A stretch of DNA of 64,000 nucleotides from Paenibacillus sp. G2S3 (GTDB lineage: Bacteria > Bacillota > Bacilli > Paenibacillales > Paenibacillaceae). Both the position numbers and the translations under genes were made by a program. Numbering within the stretch: position 1 is the stretch's first letter; each line of letters opens with the position of its first letter. The notes beneath the pieces were generated by a model that saw only the letters and a program-made list of their open reading frames with translations, had not been told where the DNA came from and ran no database searches. This document shows, one piece after another, positions 33,916 to 42,417 of the stretch. Where the stretch lies: positions 992,001 through 1,056,000 of the forward strand of contig NZ_CP126095.1 of the NCBI RefSeq assembly GCF_030123105.1, in the 5' to 3' direction.

Positions 33916-35694
33916 CTACTGCCTAAAGCTCATACTACCCACGGATTCCACCACAAACACAGGCACATATTGCTCTCCCATGTCCGTTCCAACAAGCTGA
34001 TAACCGTTCTGATATTGACCACTAACTAACGCGTTACCTGTAACGGAACCCACTTCTCCTTGAAGGTAAATATAAACTCCATTCGAGTAAGCAAGCGTAT
34101 TACCAAAGTTATCTACGACGATTTCACAGTGAAAAGATACCTTTTCAAAAGGATGAAGTGCTACATCGGAAGCTGAAATTACAGCATACTCCTGAACCAT
34201 CTCAGCAAATTGATAGCTGCCATCTACTTTGCGGTAACGTGCCGTCTGTCCGTCAACACCGTCTCCAAGATCCGCGTTAGGTACGAGTATCGAATCATCG
34301 GACTGCAATTCGTAGCTATCACCTGAAATTGAAAATAACTGTGAAATACCTTCCGATTTCATTTCATATGCTGTAAAAAGTGTGCGTCCACCTTCGACCT
34401 CGGATTCAGCCAAAACCACGGGGGTACCAGAACCAGAAGAGGCAGCGAGCTGATCATTAAAATTAAGACTGCGCAGACTCTCGAATTTTGGTAAACTATT
34501 TCCAGTTAAAGTAATGACACTTTCGTCGTTATTCATTGCTGCATAATAGAGGACACCATTGCTATCCGTTCCAGCCACAATGACCTTCTTATCGTATAGT
34601 CCCTTGCTGGAGATGACATTGCCATATTTTCCTTGCTCTTCACTGCCGGGAAGGAGGCGCACAGGTTCGGCAATATTCCAAGCCAGCCTTGTAGCGGCAA
34701 TCATTGAAGAGGTTTCCTCTAGCGGAGCAAGATCACCGTATAGCTGAATAGCTTCAGCATATTGACCTTTGCTGGTCATACGCTTGGCATTTTTCAGTAG
34801 CTTAGCTTTACTAGTATCCACTAAGGTCAGTACTTTGGATGAGGTGATACCTGCCGATCCTGCAAAATTACGATAGGCTACAGCATGCCCAGCAAAGGCG
34901 GTGATGTTATTGCTCTCTAGGTCTTTGTTGAGGATGATCTTTCCGCTGCTTTCTGCCTGCCCAAGTACCCATGGAGCTTCGTAACTATGCTGGTTGTAAG
35001 CATTCATCATGGAAAGAGCACTCTCCAGCATACCTGTAAAGTTTCCTGTGCCTGCTAAGGCTTTTAATTTAGCTGTATCATGGCTTTTAAACTTGGAGGC
35101 TAGCAACTCCGCCTTGGAAGCGGCGCTTCCATAATAAGCATCGGGAATCTGCAATAGATTCCATTTAAAAGTACCCTCTTCACCCGTATTATCACTCTGG
35201 CTCTGAGCAAGTTCGGTAAGAAACTGCTCCTTAAATTCTCGGAAGTAGGTTGTGAACTGGTCAGAAATGCCTGAATCAGTCGATAACTGGCGATAATAGG
35301 ATTCATAGGGACCATCGGGCTTCATATATGTAGCTTTTAAGCTGAGGAGAGTTTCATAACTTTTCATAAATCCGGTGAAATCCTTAGTCGCAGCTTGTGC
35401 TTTAGCGGATGATACCAAGGCATTCAAACCTTGGCGGATGGCCGTGATTGGTGACAGTTCATTAAGCCGCTTCGCAACCTTTTCTTCCATATAAAGAATG
35501 GAATGGTTTGCCGCTGCTAAGCGATACTGATTCTCTGCACTAATCAGATCGCCTGCAGCATAGAGACGGTCAGCTTCCTTGGTCATTTGTATTTTGTCGG
35601 CGATGAGAAAAGCCTTCTGTCCAAGCATCACTAACATGCTTATACACAAAATGATCATAAAGTTTCGCAGGGTTATTAGTTGTTTGAACGTCAT
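33916..35694 (-). CDS. Membrane-anchored extracytoplasmic protein of unknown function
   Basis: 592 residues. One N-terminal membrane helix (about 10-30, FMIILCISMLVMLGQKAFLI) and a long presumably external part. Residues 38-80 (ADRLYAAGDLISAENQY) and 310-345 (AKRMTSKGQYAEAIQLYGDL) look like single TPR-type helical hairpins; residues 370-590 are rich in short beta strands and may form a propeller- or sandwich-like domain. No catalytic motif found. It is the last of three leftward genes that diverge from the vWA/tubulin-like cluster, so it may be an accessory of that system. I do not recognise the family. Confidence 0.7.
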   Translation of the reverse strand: MTFKQLITLRNFMIILCISMLVMLGQKAFLIADKIQMTKEADRLYAAGDLISAENQYRLAAANHSILYMEEKVAKRLNELSPITAIRQGLNALVSSAKAQAATKDFTGFMKSYETLLSLKATYMKPDGPYESYYRQLSTDSGISDQFTTYFREFKEQFLTELAQSQSDNTGEEGTFKWNLLQIPDAYYGSAASKAELLASKFKSHDTAKLKALAGTGNFTGMLESALSMMNAYNQHSYEAPWVLGQAESSGKIILNKDLESNNITAFAGHAVAYRNFAGSAGITSSKVLTLVDTSKAKLLKNAKRMTSKGQYAEAIQLYGDLAPLEETSSMIAATRLAWNIAEPVRLLPGSEEQGKYGNVISSKGLYDKKVIVAGTDSNGVLYYAAMNNDESVITLTGNSLPKFESLRSLNFNDQLAASSGSGTPVVLAESEVEGGRTLFTAYEMKSEGISQLFSISGDSYELQSDDSILVPNADLGDGVDGQTARYRKVDGSYQFAEMVQEYAVISASDVALHPFEKVSFHCEIVVDNFGNTLAYSNGVYIYLQGEVGSVTGNALVSGQYQNGYQLVGTDMGEQYVPVFVVESVGSMSFRQ

Positions 35695-35717
35695 ATAGAG
35701 TAGCCTCTTTTTTCAAA

Positions 35718-35835
35718 ATATAAGAAAGCATAGTTTCACTTTAGTCTTTATCCTTATATTTCTACGAGAAACGATTGTCATCCATAACAGATGCCAATGC
35801 CGTTTCTTCTTGAAATATAAGAAAACATAGTTTCA
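35718..35835. repeat. Dispersed repeat, copy 2
   Basis: AATATAAGAAAGCATAGTTT starts the element and AATATAAGAAAACATAGTTT recurs at its right end (about 35815). It shares the 26-nt identical core (35748-35773) with copy 1 at 9633-9658, but its hairpin is less perfect. It lies between two leftward genes. Confidence 0.75.
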
Positions 35836-35849
35836 CATCATTCTTTATT

Positions 35850-36776
35850 CTATTGAACTTCCGGGTCCCAGCGGTATTTGTCTTCACGAATGTCAGCTAC
35901 TCTTTGGTCCAAGCCGTTCCACGGTTCATGGGGATTCGCAGTAATGAGTTTGGATAACCGCATAAAGCGATCTTTAGGTAGATCTTGCACGTATCGGCCG
36001 ATCATACTGGAATAGAGCAGGGCATAACGCTTCATTCTTACTGCTGCTCCGGCAACTCCCGTAAGGATGGTCATACCATTATTCATATGACGAATGTCTT
36101 CTTCATAGTTCTTCACGTACCGTAGTGTGCGATCCTTAATAAGATCAGGACGGACTTTAGCAATCTCGCCGATATATTCGGCTAGCAGCGGCTCGAAATC
36201 CTTCAGCAGAAGCTGCTCCAGTTCTAAATCCATATCCTTGCGAAGCAAAAACCCATGCAGCAAGGCGATACGTTGCCGTGCGATCCGGTCACCACGAAGC
36301 AGGATGGAGAGTTCACGTAGCTTCTCGTAGGCAAGCACATCATCCTCACGGAGTACGGAGACAGCCTCCTGACGGTTGATCTCTAGTCCCTCTTTGATGA
36401 TGCCAATCCCTCGGCCAAGCAGCTCGTTAAGAGAACGAAGATTCTCGTTCTGCCGTACTTTTCGCTGCGTATAGTACAATAGTCCAATGAGGAGGATCCC
36501 TCCGGCACCACATAACAACATTTGCTCTATGCTATTTCCAAAATAGACGGAGGCTAGTGTAAGCAGTAAGATGAATAGGAGGCGCGTATGCATTTTTCTT
36601 CCTGCAATGGATGCGGATTGCTTCTCTACCGTAATAAGTGAGTCTTTACCGCATTTGGTGCATCGATCTTCACCGAGAGCGGTATATTGCCCGCAGTGGC
36701 GACAAATACGCAGCTTGTCATAAGCGTAACGAGGAGCTTTGAAAGGTCGAAAGGTAACAGGTCTTTTCTTATTCAT
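35850..36776 (-). CDS. Zinc-ribbon membrane protein of unknown function
   Basis: 308 residues. A zinc ribbon near residues 25-45 (CRHCGQY...CTKCGK), two adjacent membrane helices (about 65-105: LLFILLLTLASVYFG and LLCGAGGILLIGLLYY), then 200 mostly helical residues facing the cytosol. No enzymatic motif seen. The gene overlaps the small upstream gene by 8 bases and is followed by the 592-residue protein gene, so the three are probably co-expressed. The divergent vWA/tubulin-like operon lies just to the right, which suggests a functional link. Family unknown. Confidence 0.75.
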   Translation of the reverse strand: MNKKRPVTFRPFKAPRYAYDKLRICRHCGQYTALGEDRCTKCGKDSLITVEKQSASIAGRKMHTRLLFILLLTLASVYFGNSIEQMLLCGAGGILLIGLLYYTQRKVRQNENLRSLNELLGRGIGIIKEGLEINRQEAVSVLREDDVLAYEKLRELSILLRGDRIARQRIALLHGFLLRKDMDLELEQLLLKDFEPLLAEYIGEIAKVRPDLIKDRTLRYVKNYEEDIRHMNNGMTILTGVAGAAVRMKRYALLYSSMIGRYVQDLPKDRFMRLSKLITANPHEPWNGLDQRVADIREDKYRWDPEVQ

Positions 36777-36921
36777 GGCCTTTATCGCCTCCGTTCAAAG
36801 CGGCCAGTAGGCGGTCGTTAATATCATCACGAGTTAGTGGTTTACGCTGGCGTGTAGCATAGATGGAAATCTGAATTACGACAATTAGGAACGTAATCCC
36901 AAGAATGACGTATGAAATCAT
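36769..36921 (-). CDS. Small single-span membrane protein
   Basis: 50 residues from the ATG at 36921, with AAAGGA 8 bases upstream; the longer ORF from 36966 has no ribosome site. One membrane helix (ISYVILGITFLIVVIQISIY) followed by a basic and then acidic tail. The stop overlaps the next gene's start by 8 bases, indicating coupled translation. Function unknown; it is the first of the leftward trio divergent from the vWA/tubulin cluster. Confidence 0.7.
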   Translation of the reverse strand: MISYVILGITFLIVVIQISIYATRQRKPLTRDDINDRLLAALNGGDKGHE

Positions 36922-37126
36922 GGAACAGTCCTTTCTCATAGACGCCTCGCAGTCTGGATGGCTCATAGAATGATAACTCTATGCATCATTGCTACTTTGG
37001 TCCGGCGGTCCTAAAGTTGAAGTTTACAAGGTTTAATTATATCATAATGGCATACTATTTACAGATTTTAGCGATAGTGCTGAACCTGTCATATGTGCCT
37101 AATATAACACAAGAGGAGCCCTATTT
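36922..37126. promoter_or_regulatory. Divergent promoter region of the vWA/tubulin cluster
   Basis: A 205-base gap between start codons facing away from each other, AT-rich in its middle (TTTAATTATATCATAATGG near 37032). No well-spaced -35/-10 pair could be fixed with confidence. Confidence 0.4.
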
Positions 37127-38944
37127 ATGCTTCGTAAATATCAAAGTAACAGAACAACTAAGACACTTATTCAACGTATCTTCCCTGCATTACTGCTGGC
37201 TCTATGTCTTGCTGCTTCACCATTTGCAGCTGTTCAGGCCTATGCGGCATCGTCGGCGCAATCTCACATTGATGCTGTGCTTCTTATCGATGTCAGTAAC
37301 TCCATGAAGACTAGTGACAAGAACAAAATCGCCAACGAAGCGATGAAAATGTTCATAGATATGCTATCCACCCAAGGTGATAAGGTAGGTATTGTTGCCT
37401 ATACCGACAAAGTACAGCGGGAGAAGGCTCTGCTGGAAATTAATTCAGAGACAGATAAACAAGATTTGAAGGATTTTATTGATGGACTGGACCGTGGAGC
37501 TTACACCGACATTGCTATTGGTGTAGAAGAAGCTGTGAAGGTGCTCCAGAATGGTAGCGATCCGAATCATGAGCCAATCATCGTAATGTTAGCTGATGGC
37601 AATAACGATTTCAACAAATCAACAGGCCGGACGCAAAGCGAATCGGATAAAGAACTGAACGCCGCTGTGGAGGTCGCCAAGAAGAATGGCTATCCCATTT
37701 ATACGATTGGGCTTAATGCAGACGGCAAGCTGAATAAACAAAAACTCGCTGATCTATCCAATGAGACAGGTGGTAAAGCATTCTCGACAGACTCTGCAGA
37801 TGATCTTCCGCAAATACTCAGTGAAATTTTTGCTAGTCATCTGAAACTGAAGGTAGTACCTGTGCAGTCGATCACTGCAAATGGGGATTACCAGGATGTG
37901 ACTGTCAACGTGCCTAACGGCAGCGTTTTGGAAGCCAATATCTCAATTATGTCATCACAGCCTGTGACCGCGAAGCTAACGGATCCATCAGGAAATACTG
38001 TCGCCATCCCTTCCAAGGATGTTGTGCTGTCCAAGTCTTCTACTTATAGCTTGATCAAACTGTTGTCACCGCAGGAAGGAGATTGGAAGCTTCAGGTCAA
38101 AGGTGTGCCAAAGGATAAAATAGATATTAATCTAGTCTTTAACTATGATTTGGAGCTTAAGATCGATGCGTTGCCATCAGCAACCTATAAAAAAGGTGAT
38201 AAAATTGATATTACCTCCCACCTGTTCAGCAATGGTACTCAGGTAACGCTCAGTAATTTGTATCAAGATATGAAGGCGGTACTGCTTGCTACAGATATCG
38301 ATACAGGTGATGTACAGGAAATCGAACTTGATAACTCCGGGGATCTTTTTAAGGGCACCTTCGAGGTAAAAGAAAGCCATGACTATGAGCTGAAGGTTCG
38401 TGCAGAGGAAAGCAGTTTCTATCGTGAAAGTGCTCCTGTAAAAATCAGCGCGAAGACAGGTGGCGCTGCAACTACCAGTCCTTCGACAGGGACTGGCAAA
38501 GAAGAACCTCTGAAAGAAGCTTCGTCGAATACCTTGTATTACATTATAGGTGGTATTCTTTTGGTGTTGGCAGCCGCTGCGGCATGGTATGTGCTGAATA
38601 AGAAATCGGCACGTGGTTTTGTTGGACAGCTGGTCATTGAGGTTAAAGACGGCAATACGGGTGAGAAGACCTACCCACAATATAAGAAACTTGCTGGATT
38701 CAGAGGTAAGTTTACCCTTCATCAGCTGCTACAATTAGCACCTGAGCTGAAGGAAAGCGAGAGCATTATTTTCACACCAGCTAAGAATGACCGATTGCTG
38801 TTACGCAGTGGAGAAGGTATTACTGTAGAAAGATCTGGACGTGCTGCGGATGCCTCGCGTGGTCTTGAACTAAAAAGTGGTGACCGCGTTTCAGTATCCC
38901 TGAACACGGTAGATAAGACGATTTATCTCGAATATTTAGTATAG
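37127..38944 (+). CDS. Secreted/anchored von Willebrand factor A domain protein
   Basis: 605 residues, ATG after AAGAGGAG. A signal peptide (LLLALCLAASPFAAVQAYA) is followed by a vWA domain (about 47-230) with an intact MIDAS: DVSNS (Asp55, Ser57, Ser59), a Thr in GAYTDIAIG and Asp in LADGNND. Residues 230-460 are beta-rich, Ig-like. One membrane helix at about 469-490 (YYIIGGILLVLAAAAAWYVL) leaves a 115-residue cytosolic tail that looks all-beta (FTLHQLLQL; ELKSGDRVSVSL). It is the first gene of a seven-gene rightward cluster. Likely a metal-dependent extracellular adhesion or sensor unit signalling to the cytosolic partners. Function unproven. Confidence 0.88.
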   Translation: MLRKYQSNRTTKTLIQRIFPALLLALCLAASPFAAVQAYAASSAQSHIDAVLLIDVSNSMKTSDKNKIANEAMKMFIDMLSTQGDKVGIVAYTDKVQREKALLEINSETDKQDLKDFIDGLDRGAYTDIAIGVEEAVKVLQNGSDPNHEPIIVMLADGNNDFNKSTGRTQSESDKELNAAVEVAKKNGYPIYTIGLNADGKLNKQKLADLSNETGGKAFSTDSADDLPQILSEIFASHLKLKVVPVQSITANGDYQDVTVNVPNGSVLEANISIMSSQPVTAKLTDPSGNTVAIPSKDVVLSKSSTYSLIKLLSPQEGDWKLQVKGVPKDKIDINLVFNYDLELKIDALPSATYKKGDKIDITSHLFSNGTQVTLSNLYQDMKAVLLATDIDTGDVQEIELDNSGDLFKGTFEVKESHDYELKVRAEESSFYRESAPVKISAKTGGAATTSPSTGTGKEEPLKEASSNTLYYIIGGILLVLAAAAAWYVLNKKSARGFVGQLVIEVKDGNTGEKTYPQYKKLAGFRGKFTLHQLLQLAPELKESESIIFTPAKNDRLLLRSGEGITVERSGRAADASRGLELKSGDRVSVSLNTVDKTIYLEYLV

Positions 38945-39023
38945 TAGGCAGTGTATGCCGCATAACTAGTTTTGCAAGAGATCTGAAGTACAGCTTCCGC
39001 AAAACTTTTAGGAGGATAAGCAT

Positions 39024-42000
39024 ATGAAACCAGTAGTAAGAGAGCATATACAGCAATTAGATGTATCACTAGGTGGCGGGATTGTCAGCGATAAGATCAG
39101 GGTGGATACGATTGATAATCCGATCCTGATCATTGGACTAGGTGGCACGGGCATTGATGCCCTGCTGCGTCTTAAATATCAGATTAACCGTCGCTTTAAG
39201 CTGCCGGAAGATCCGATATCCAAGAAGAAGCGGGACAAGCCGGATAATGTAGAGTTTCTAGCTTTTGAGACGAACGAACAGGACCGCGGCAAAAAATACA
39301 AAGGGATCGGACTCGATCCGCAAAATGAATTTGTATTGCTGGCGAATGCTGAAATCGGCGGACTGCTGCAGAACCGCAGTATTCTTGATTCGTACATTAC
39401 GGATTGGCTGTCACCGGAGCTGAGTATCACAGATGGCATGAACGGTGCTGCTGGTGTGCGTCAGGCGGGACGTCTGCTCTTGTTCACCAAGATTAATCAG
39501 GTGGTAGGTGCGATTGATAAGAAGATCAAGACGTTATCCGTAGGCACTAACAAAAAGCTGATGGTCTTCCTTTTGACAGGTTTGTCAGGGGGTACAGGTA
39601 GTGGAGCGTTCCTTGATATTGCCTATATCGTACGCGGTATTATTGAACGTGATTATGGATCTGCCGGTATTGACCGTGTGAACACATTGGGTTACCTGTT
39701 TACACCGGACGTGAATTTGTCCAATAAAAGTTTAAGTGAGCACACGCGTGAATATATTCGCAAGAACGGTTATGCGGCGCTAAAAGAGCTGGATTACTGG
39801 ATGAATGTAGACAGTCGCGGGGAGCGATTCCAGCAGCAATACGGGAATATTTTGACGGTAAATTCTCCGCTGCCTCCGTTTAATCTATGTCATTTGATCT
39901 CGGCAACGAATACCGAAGGTAAGCTGCTTGAGAATGCATACGATTACTGTATGAACGTAACGGCTGAGAATATCACGAACTTTATGGCAAGTGAGGAAAA
40001 GCAGTCAGGTGAAGAGTTCGCCATCCATGACTATATCAGTAATATCCGCACCAATATTGCACAGATGAATAAGACTTATCCAGCGAACTATGAGTACAAC
40101 ATTATCGGTGCCTCGTCTGCCGTGCTTCCGATTGAGGAAATGACGACTTATCTGGCCTTCCGCTTGTTTGATAAAATGGAAAAAATGTTCCAGCAGGCGC
40201 CTGGTCAAGAGGATGTAGAGAAATTCGCGCGCAAGCTTGGAATAGATCTCGACAGTATGATTAAAACATTTGAATCCCGTGTGCCTGAGCCATTGCCAGG
40301 CTACGAGAACAGCGAACGCTTGAGTCATGCCAATGTTGTTAAAAATCAAGTGGTAAGCATGGATACAGAGCTGGAGCAGAACTTCCTGGCTCGTGCCCGT
40401 GAAGAATATATCAAATCGAAAAAACAGCTGCCTGGTGAAATTGTTGGACGTTTCAGTGAAGAGCTGGAGCGCATCTTCCTGCACCCAGAGCAAGGTCCGT
40501 TCTACGTTTCCCGCCTGCTGTATACCGAGAAGGGCTTCTGTATTTTGAAGCTGATTCAGTCTTATATTGAGGCTTTACGTGAAAGCTTGCTGCGTTTGCC
40601 ACGCGATATTGAGACAGCGCAGGACAGTGCGGATGAGAAGCTGAGCGATGCCCGCAGTGCTTTTGTATCCAAAGAGAAGAAGAAAAATGCCTATATTGAT
40701 GCTAAAATCAATGAGTATTGGCTGCATGCCGATGTAGAACGCACGGAGCAAATGATTCAATTTTATGAGGACTTATACGAGCTCTTAAACGAAGAAAACA
40801 GCCGGATTTATGGTGTGTTTACAGAGATTCTTAGTGCACTTAGCTCGATTTTTGCCAAGAATGGGGACATCCTTATTAATGGTGAAGAGCAGGCAGATTA
40901 TAAAGGAAACAAAACTTATTATTGGAACATTGTTAATGTGCCGGATATTTCGGCAACCATCTCCAAAATCATGGATCAGAAGGACGGCGACGACCTGATT
41001 CGCGACTTTACCCGTGAAATGCTGAAGCATTCCGGACGGTGGGTTAAGGAGCAAGAGATTGATATCGTTCGCTCGATTTCGGAGTTCCTTAGTGATAAGT
41101 TCGGGGATCTGATCACCCGTTCGATGGAAGATTTCCTTGTGATGAAATTCGGCCATGAAGAGCCGCTGGATAAGTTCGTTGAACGGATTATTGCCGGTAA
41201 ATTAGACGAAGAGGCTGTACCTACCTTCCACTTAAGTAACAGCTCGGGCAGCTTGCATTTCCCATCATGGGGCTTCGTTTCCGTGCCTGTTAAAGCACCT
41301 GGCATCCTGAAAGGGATTCGTAATTATCAGAATAATGCGCTTGGCAAATCGCAATTTACGATCAAAGAAAGCCAAGTGAAAAACCGTATTTTCTGGCTTA
41401 ACACACGTAATGGTGTGCCACTTTTCGTATACACGCCGCTGCGGGTGTTTGAAGAGAACTATGAGCGGACCATTCTCGATAAGGAAGGGATCGGCCGCCA
41501 CTTAGTGATGACTGATAAGAACAACTGGACGTACCTGCCTTCTCCGATTCCGGAAAAATCATGGGGTGACACTTACGTCAATTCTCGTGTACGTGACTAT
41601 AACGCCCGTGTGCGTGCAGATTTTGCAAAGGCATTGGCAAGTGGAGTGATCATCGAAAAAGGTGTAGACGAGAACACAAGCAACAGATACTCTGTTGTGT
41701 TCACGAAGCCATTTGATATGGATGCACTTTTGAGTGGATTCGATATGCAGTTAAATTCTTCGCGTCCGAATCTCGGAGAAGTGAAGAAGGCGGCTGATGA
41801 ACTAAAGAATCTGCGTGAAAAGGGCTTGGAGCGCGAAGGCATTAAAGATATTTTTGGCAGCATTAACAAAGAAATGGCACAGGAGAATCTTATTCGTTCA
41901 CCACAGCTGATTTCTCGTGTTCGTGTTGAGCTAGCCAAATATGCTGAACTGACTGCCAAAGCGACTGAGCTTGAGGGTCTGCTTCATCAATATCTGGATG

Positions 42001-42413
42001 AAGATAAGTGGATGGACCAATTCATCGAGGCGTTGTACACGGACAGCATTATCAAGAAAGGCGCACTCTACGTTTACGATCGTGACGAAGAAGAGGATGC
42101 ATGGGAGCCGTTTGCCAACTTGATGAAAGAACGTAGCTACGTGGAATATGCCGTGTATCGCCACTTCCGCGAGCTGGATGAGAAGAGCCGGAGCGTTCTG
42201 CTACGTAAGGCAGCTCGTCGTGCAAGTGAAATGACTGCCGCTGAAGACGTAACTCCGCTGCTGTATAAGCTGGAAGGACTGTATGTATCGTTCCTGGAAG
42301 CACGCGACAGCTTGGAGTACGAACGGGTAGAGTATGAGAGCGGCGATGAAATGTACAGCTTCTACAAGAGTATGACTAGCAAACTCGGCAGTATCCGCAG
42401 AAAGTTGAAATAG
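39024..42413 (+). CDS. Tubulin/FtsZ-like protein (Tubulin_2 type)
   Basis: 1129 residues, ATG after AGGAGG. Residues 34-46 (ILIIGLGGTGIDA) form the first nucleotide loop. Residues 140-150 (NGAAGVRQAGR) and 185-194 (TGLSGGTGSG) match the tubulin/FtsZ T-loops, the latter being the tubulin signature G-G-T-G-S-G. The family (Pfam Tubulin_2) is far longer than FtsZ (about 380 residues), the extra 700 residues being mainly helical with coiled-coil-like segments. It is cytosolic. Presumably it binds GTP and may polymerise. Its neighbours are vWA proteins, a degenerate homologue, and a GTPase with its associated protein. Confidence 0.9.
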   Translation: MKPVVREHIQQLDVSLGGGIVSDKIRVDTIDNPILIIGLGGTGIDALLRLKYQINRRFKLPEDPISKKKRDKPDNVEFLAFETNEQDRGKKYKGIGLDPQNEFVLLANAEIGGLLQNRSILDSYITDWLSPELSITDGMNGAAGVRQAGRLLLFTKINQVVGAIDKKIKTLSVGTNKKLMVFLLTGLSGGTGSGAFLDIAYIVRGIIERDYGSAGIDRVNTLGYLFTPDVNLSNKSLSEHTREYIRKNGYAALKELDYWMNVDSRGERFQQQYGNILTVNSPLPPFNLCHLISATNTEGKLLENAYDYCMNVTAENITNFMASEEKQSGEEFAIHDYISNIRTNIAQMNKTYPANYEYNIIGASSAVLPIEEMTTYLAFRLFDKMEKMFQQAPGQEDVEKFARKLGIDLDSMIKTFESRVPEPLPGYENSERLSHANVVKNQVVSMDTELEQNFLARAREEYIKSKKQLPGEIVGRFSEELERIFLHPEQGPFYVSRLLYTEKGFCILKLIQSYIEALRESLLRLPRDIETAQDSADEKLSDARSAFVSKEKKKNAYIDAKINEYWLHADVERTEQMIQFYEDLYELLNEENSRIYGVFTEILSALSSIFAKNGDILINGEEQADYKGNKTYYWNIVNVPDISATISKIMDQKDGDDLIRDFTREMLKHSGRWVKEQEIDIVRSISEFLSDKFGDLITRSMEDFLVMKFGHEEPLDKFVERIIAGKLDEEAVPTFHLSNSSGSLHFPSWGFVSVPVKAPGILKGIRNYQNNALGKSQFTIKESQVKNRIFWLNTRNGVPLFVYTPLRVFEENYERTILDKEGIGRHLVMTDKNNWTYLPSPIPEKSWGDTYVNSRVRDYNARVRADFAKALASGVIIEKGVDENTSNRYSVVFTKPFDMDALLSGFDMQLNSSRPNLGEVKKAADELKNLREKGLEREGIKDIFGSINKEMAQENLIRSPQLISRVRVELAKYAELTAKATELEGLLHQYLDEDKWMDQFIEALYTDSIIKKGALYVYDRDEEEDAWEPFANLMKERSYVEYAVYRHFRELDEKSRSVLLRKAARRASEMTAAEDVTPLLYKLEGLYVSFLEARDSLEYERVEYESGDEMYSFYKSMTSKLGSIRRKLK

Positions 42414-42417
42414 GCCT

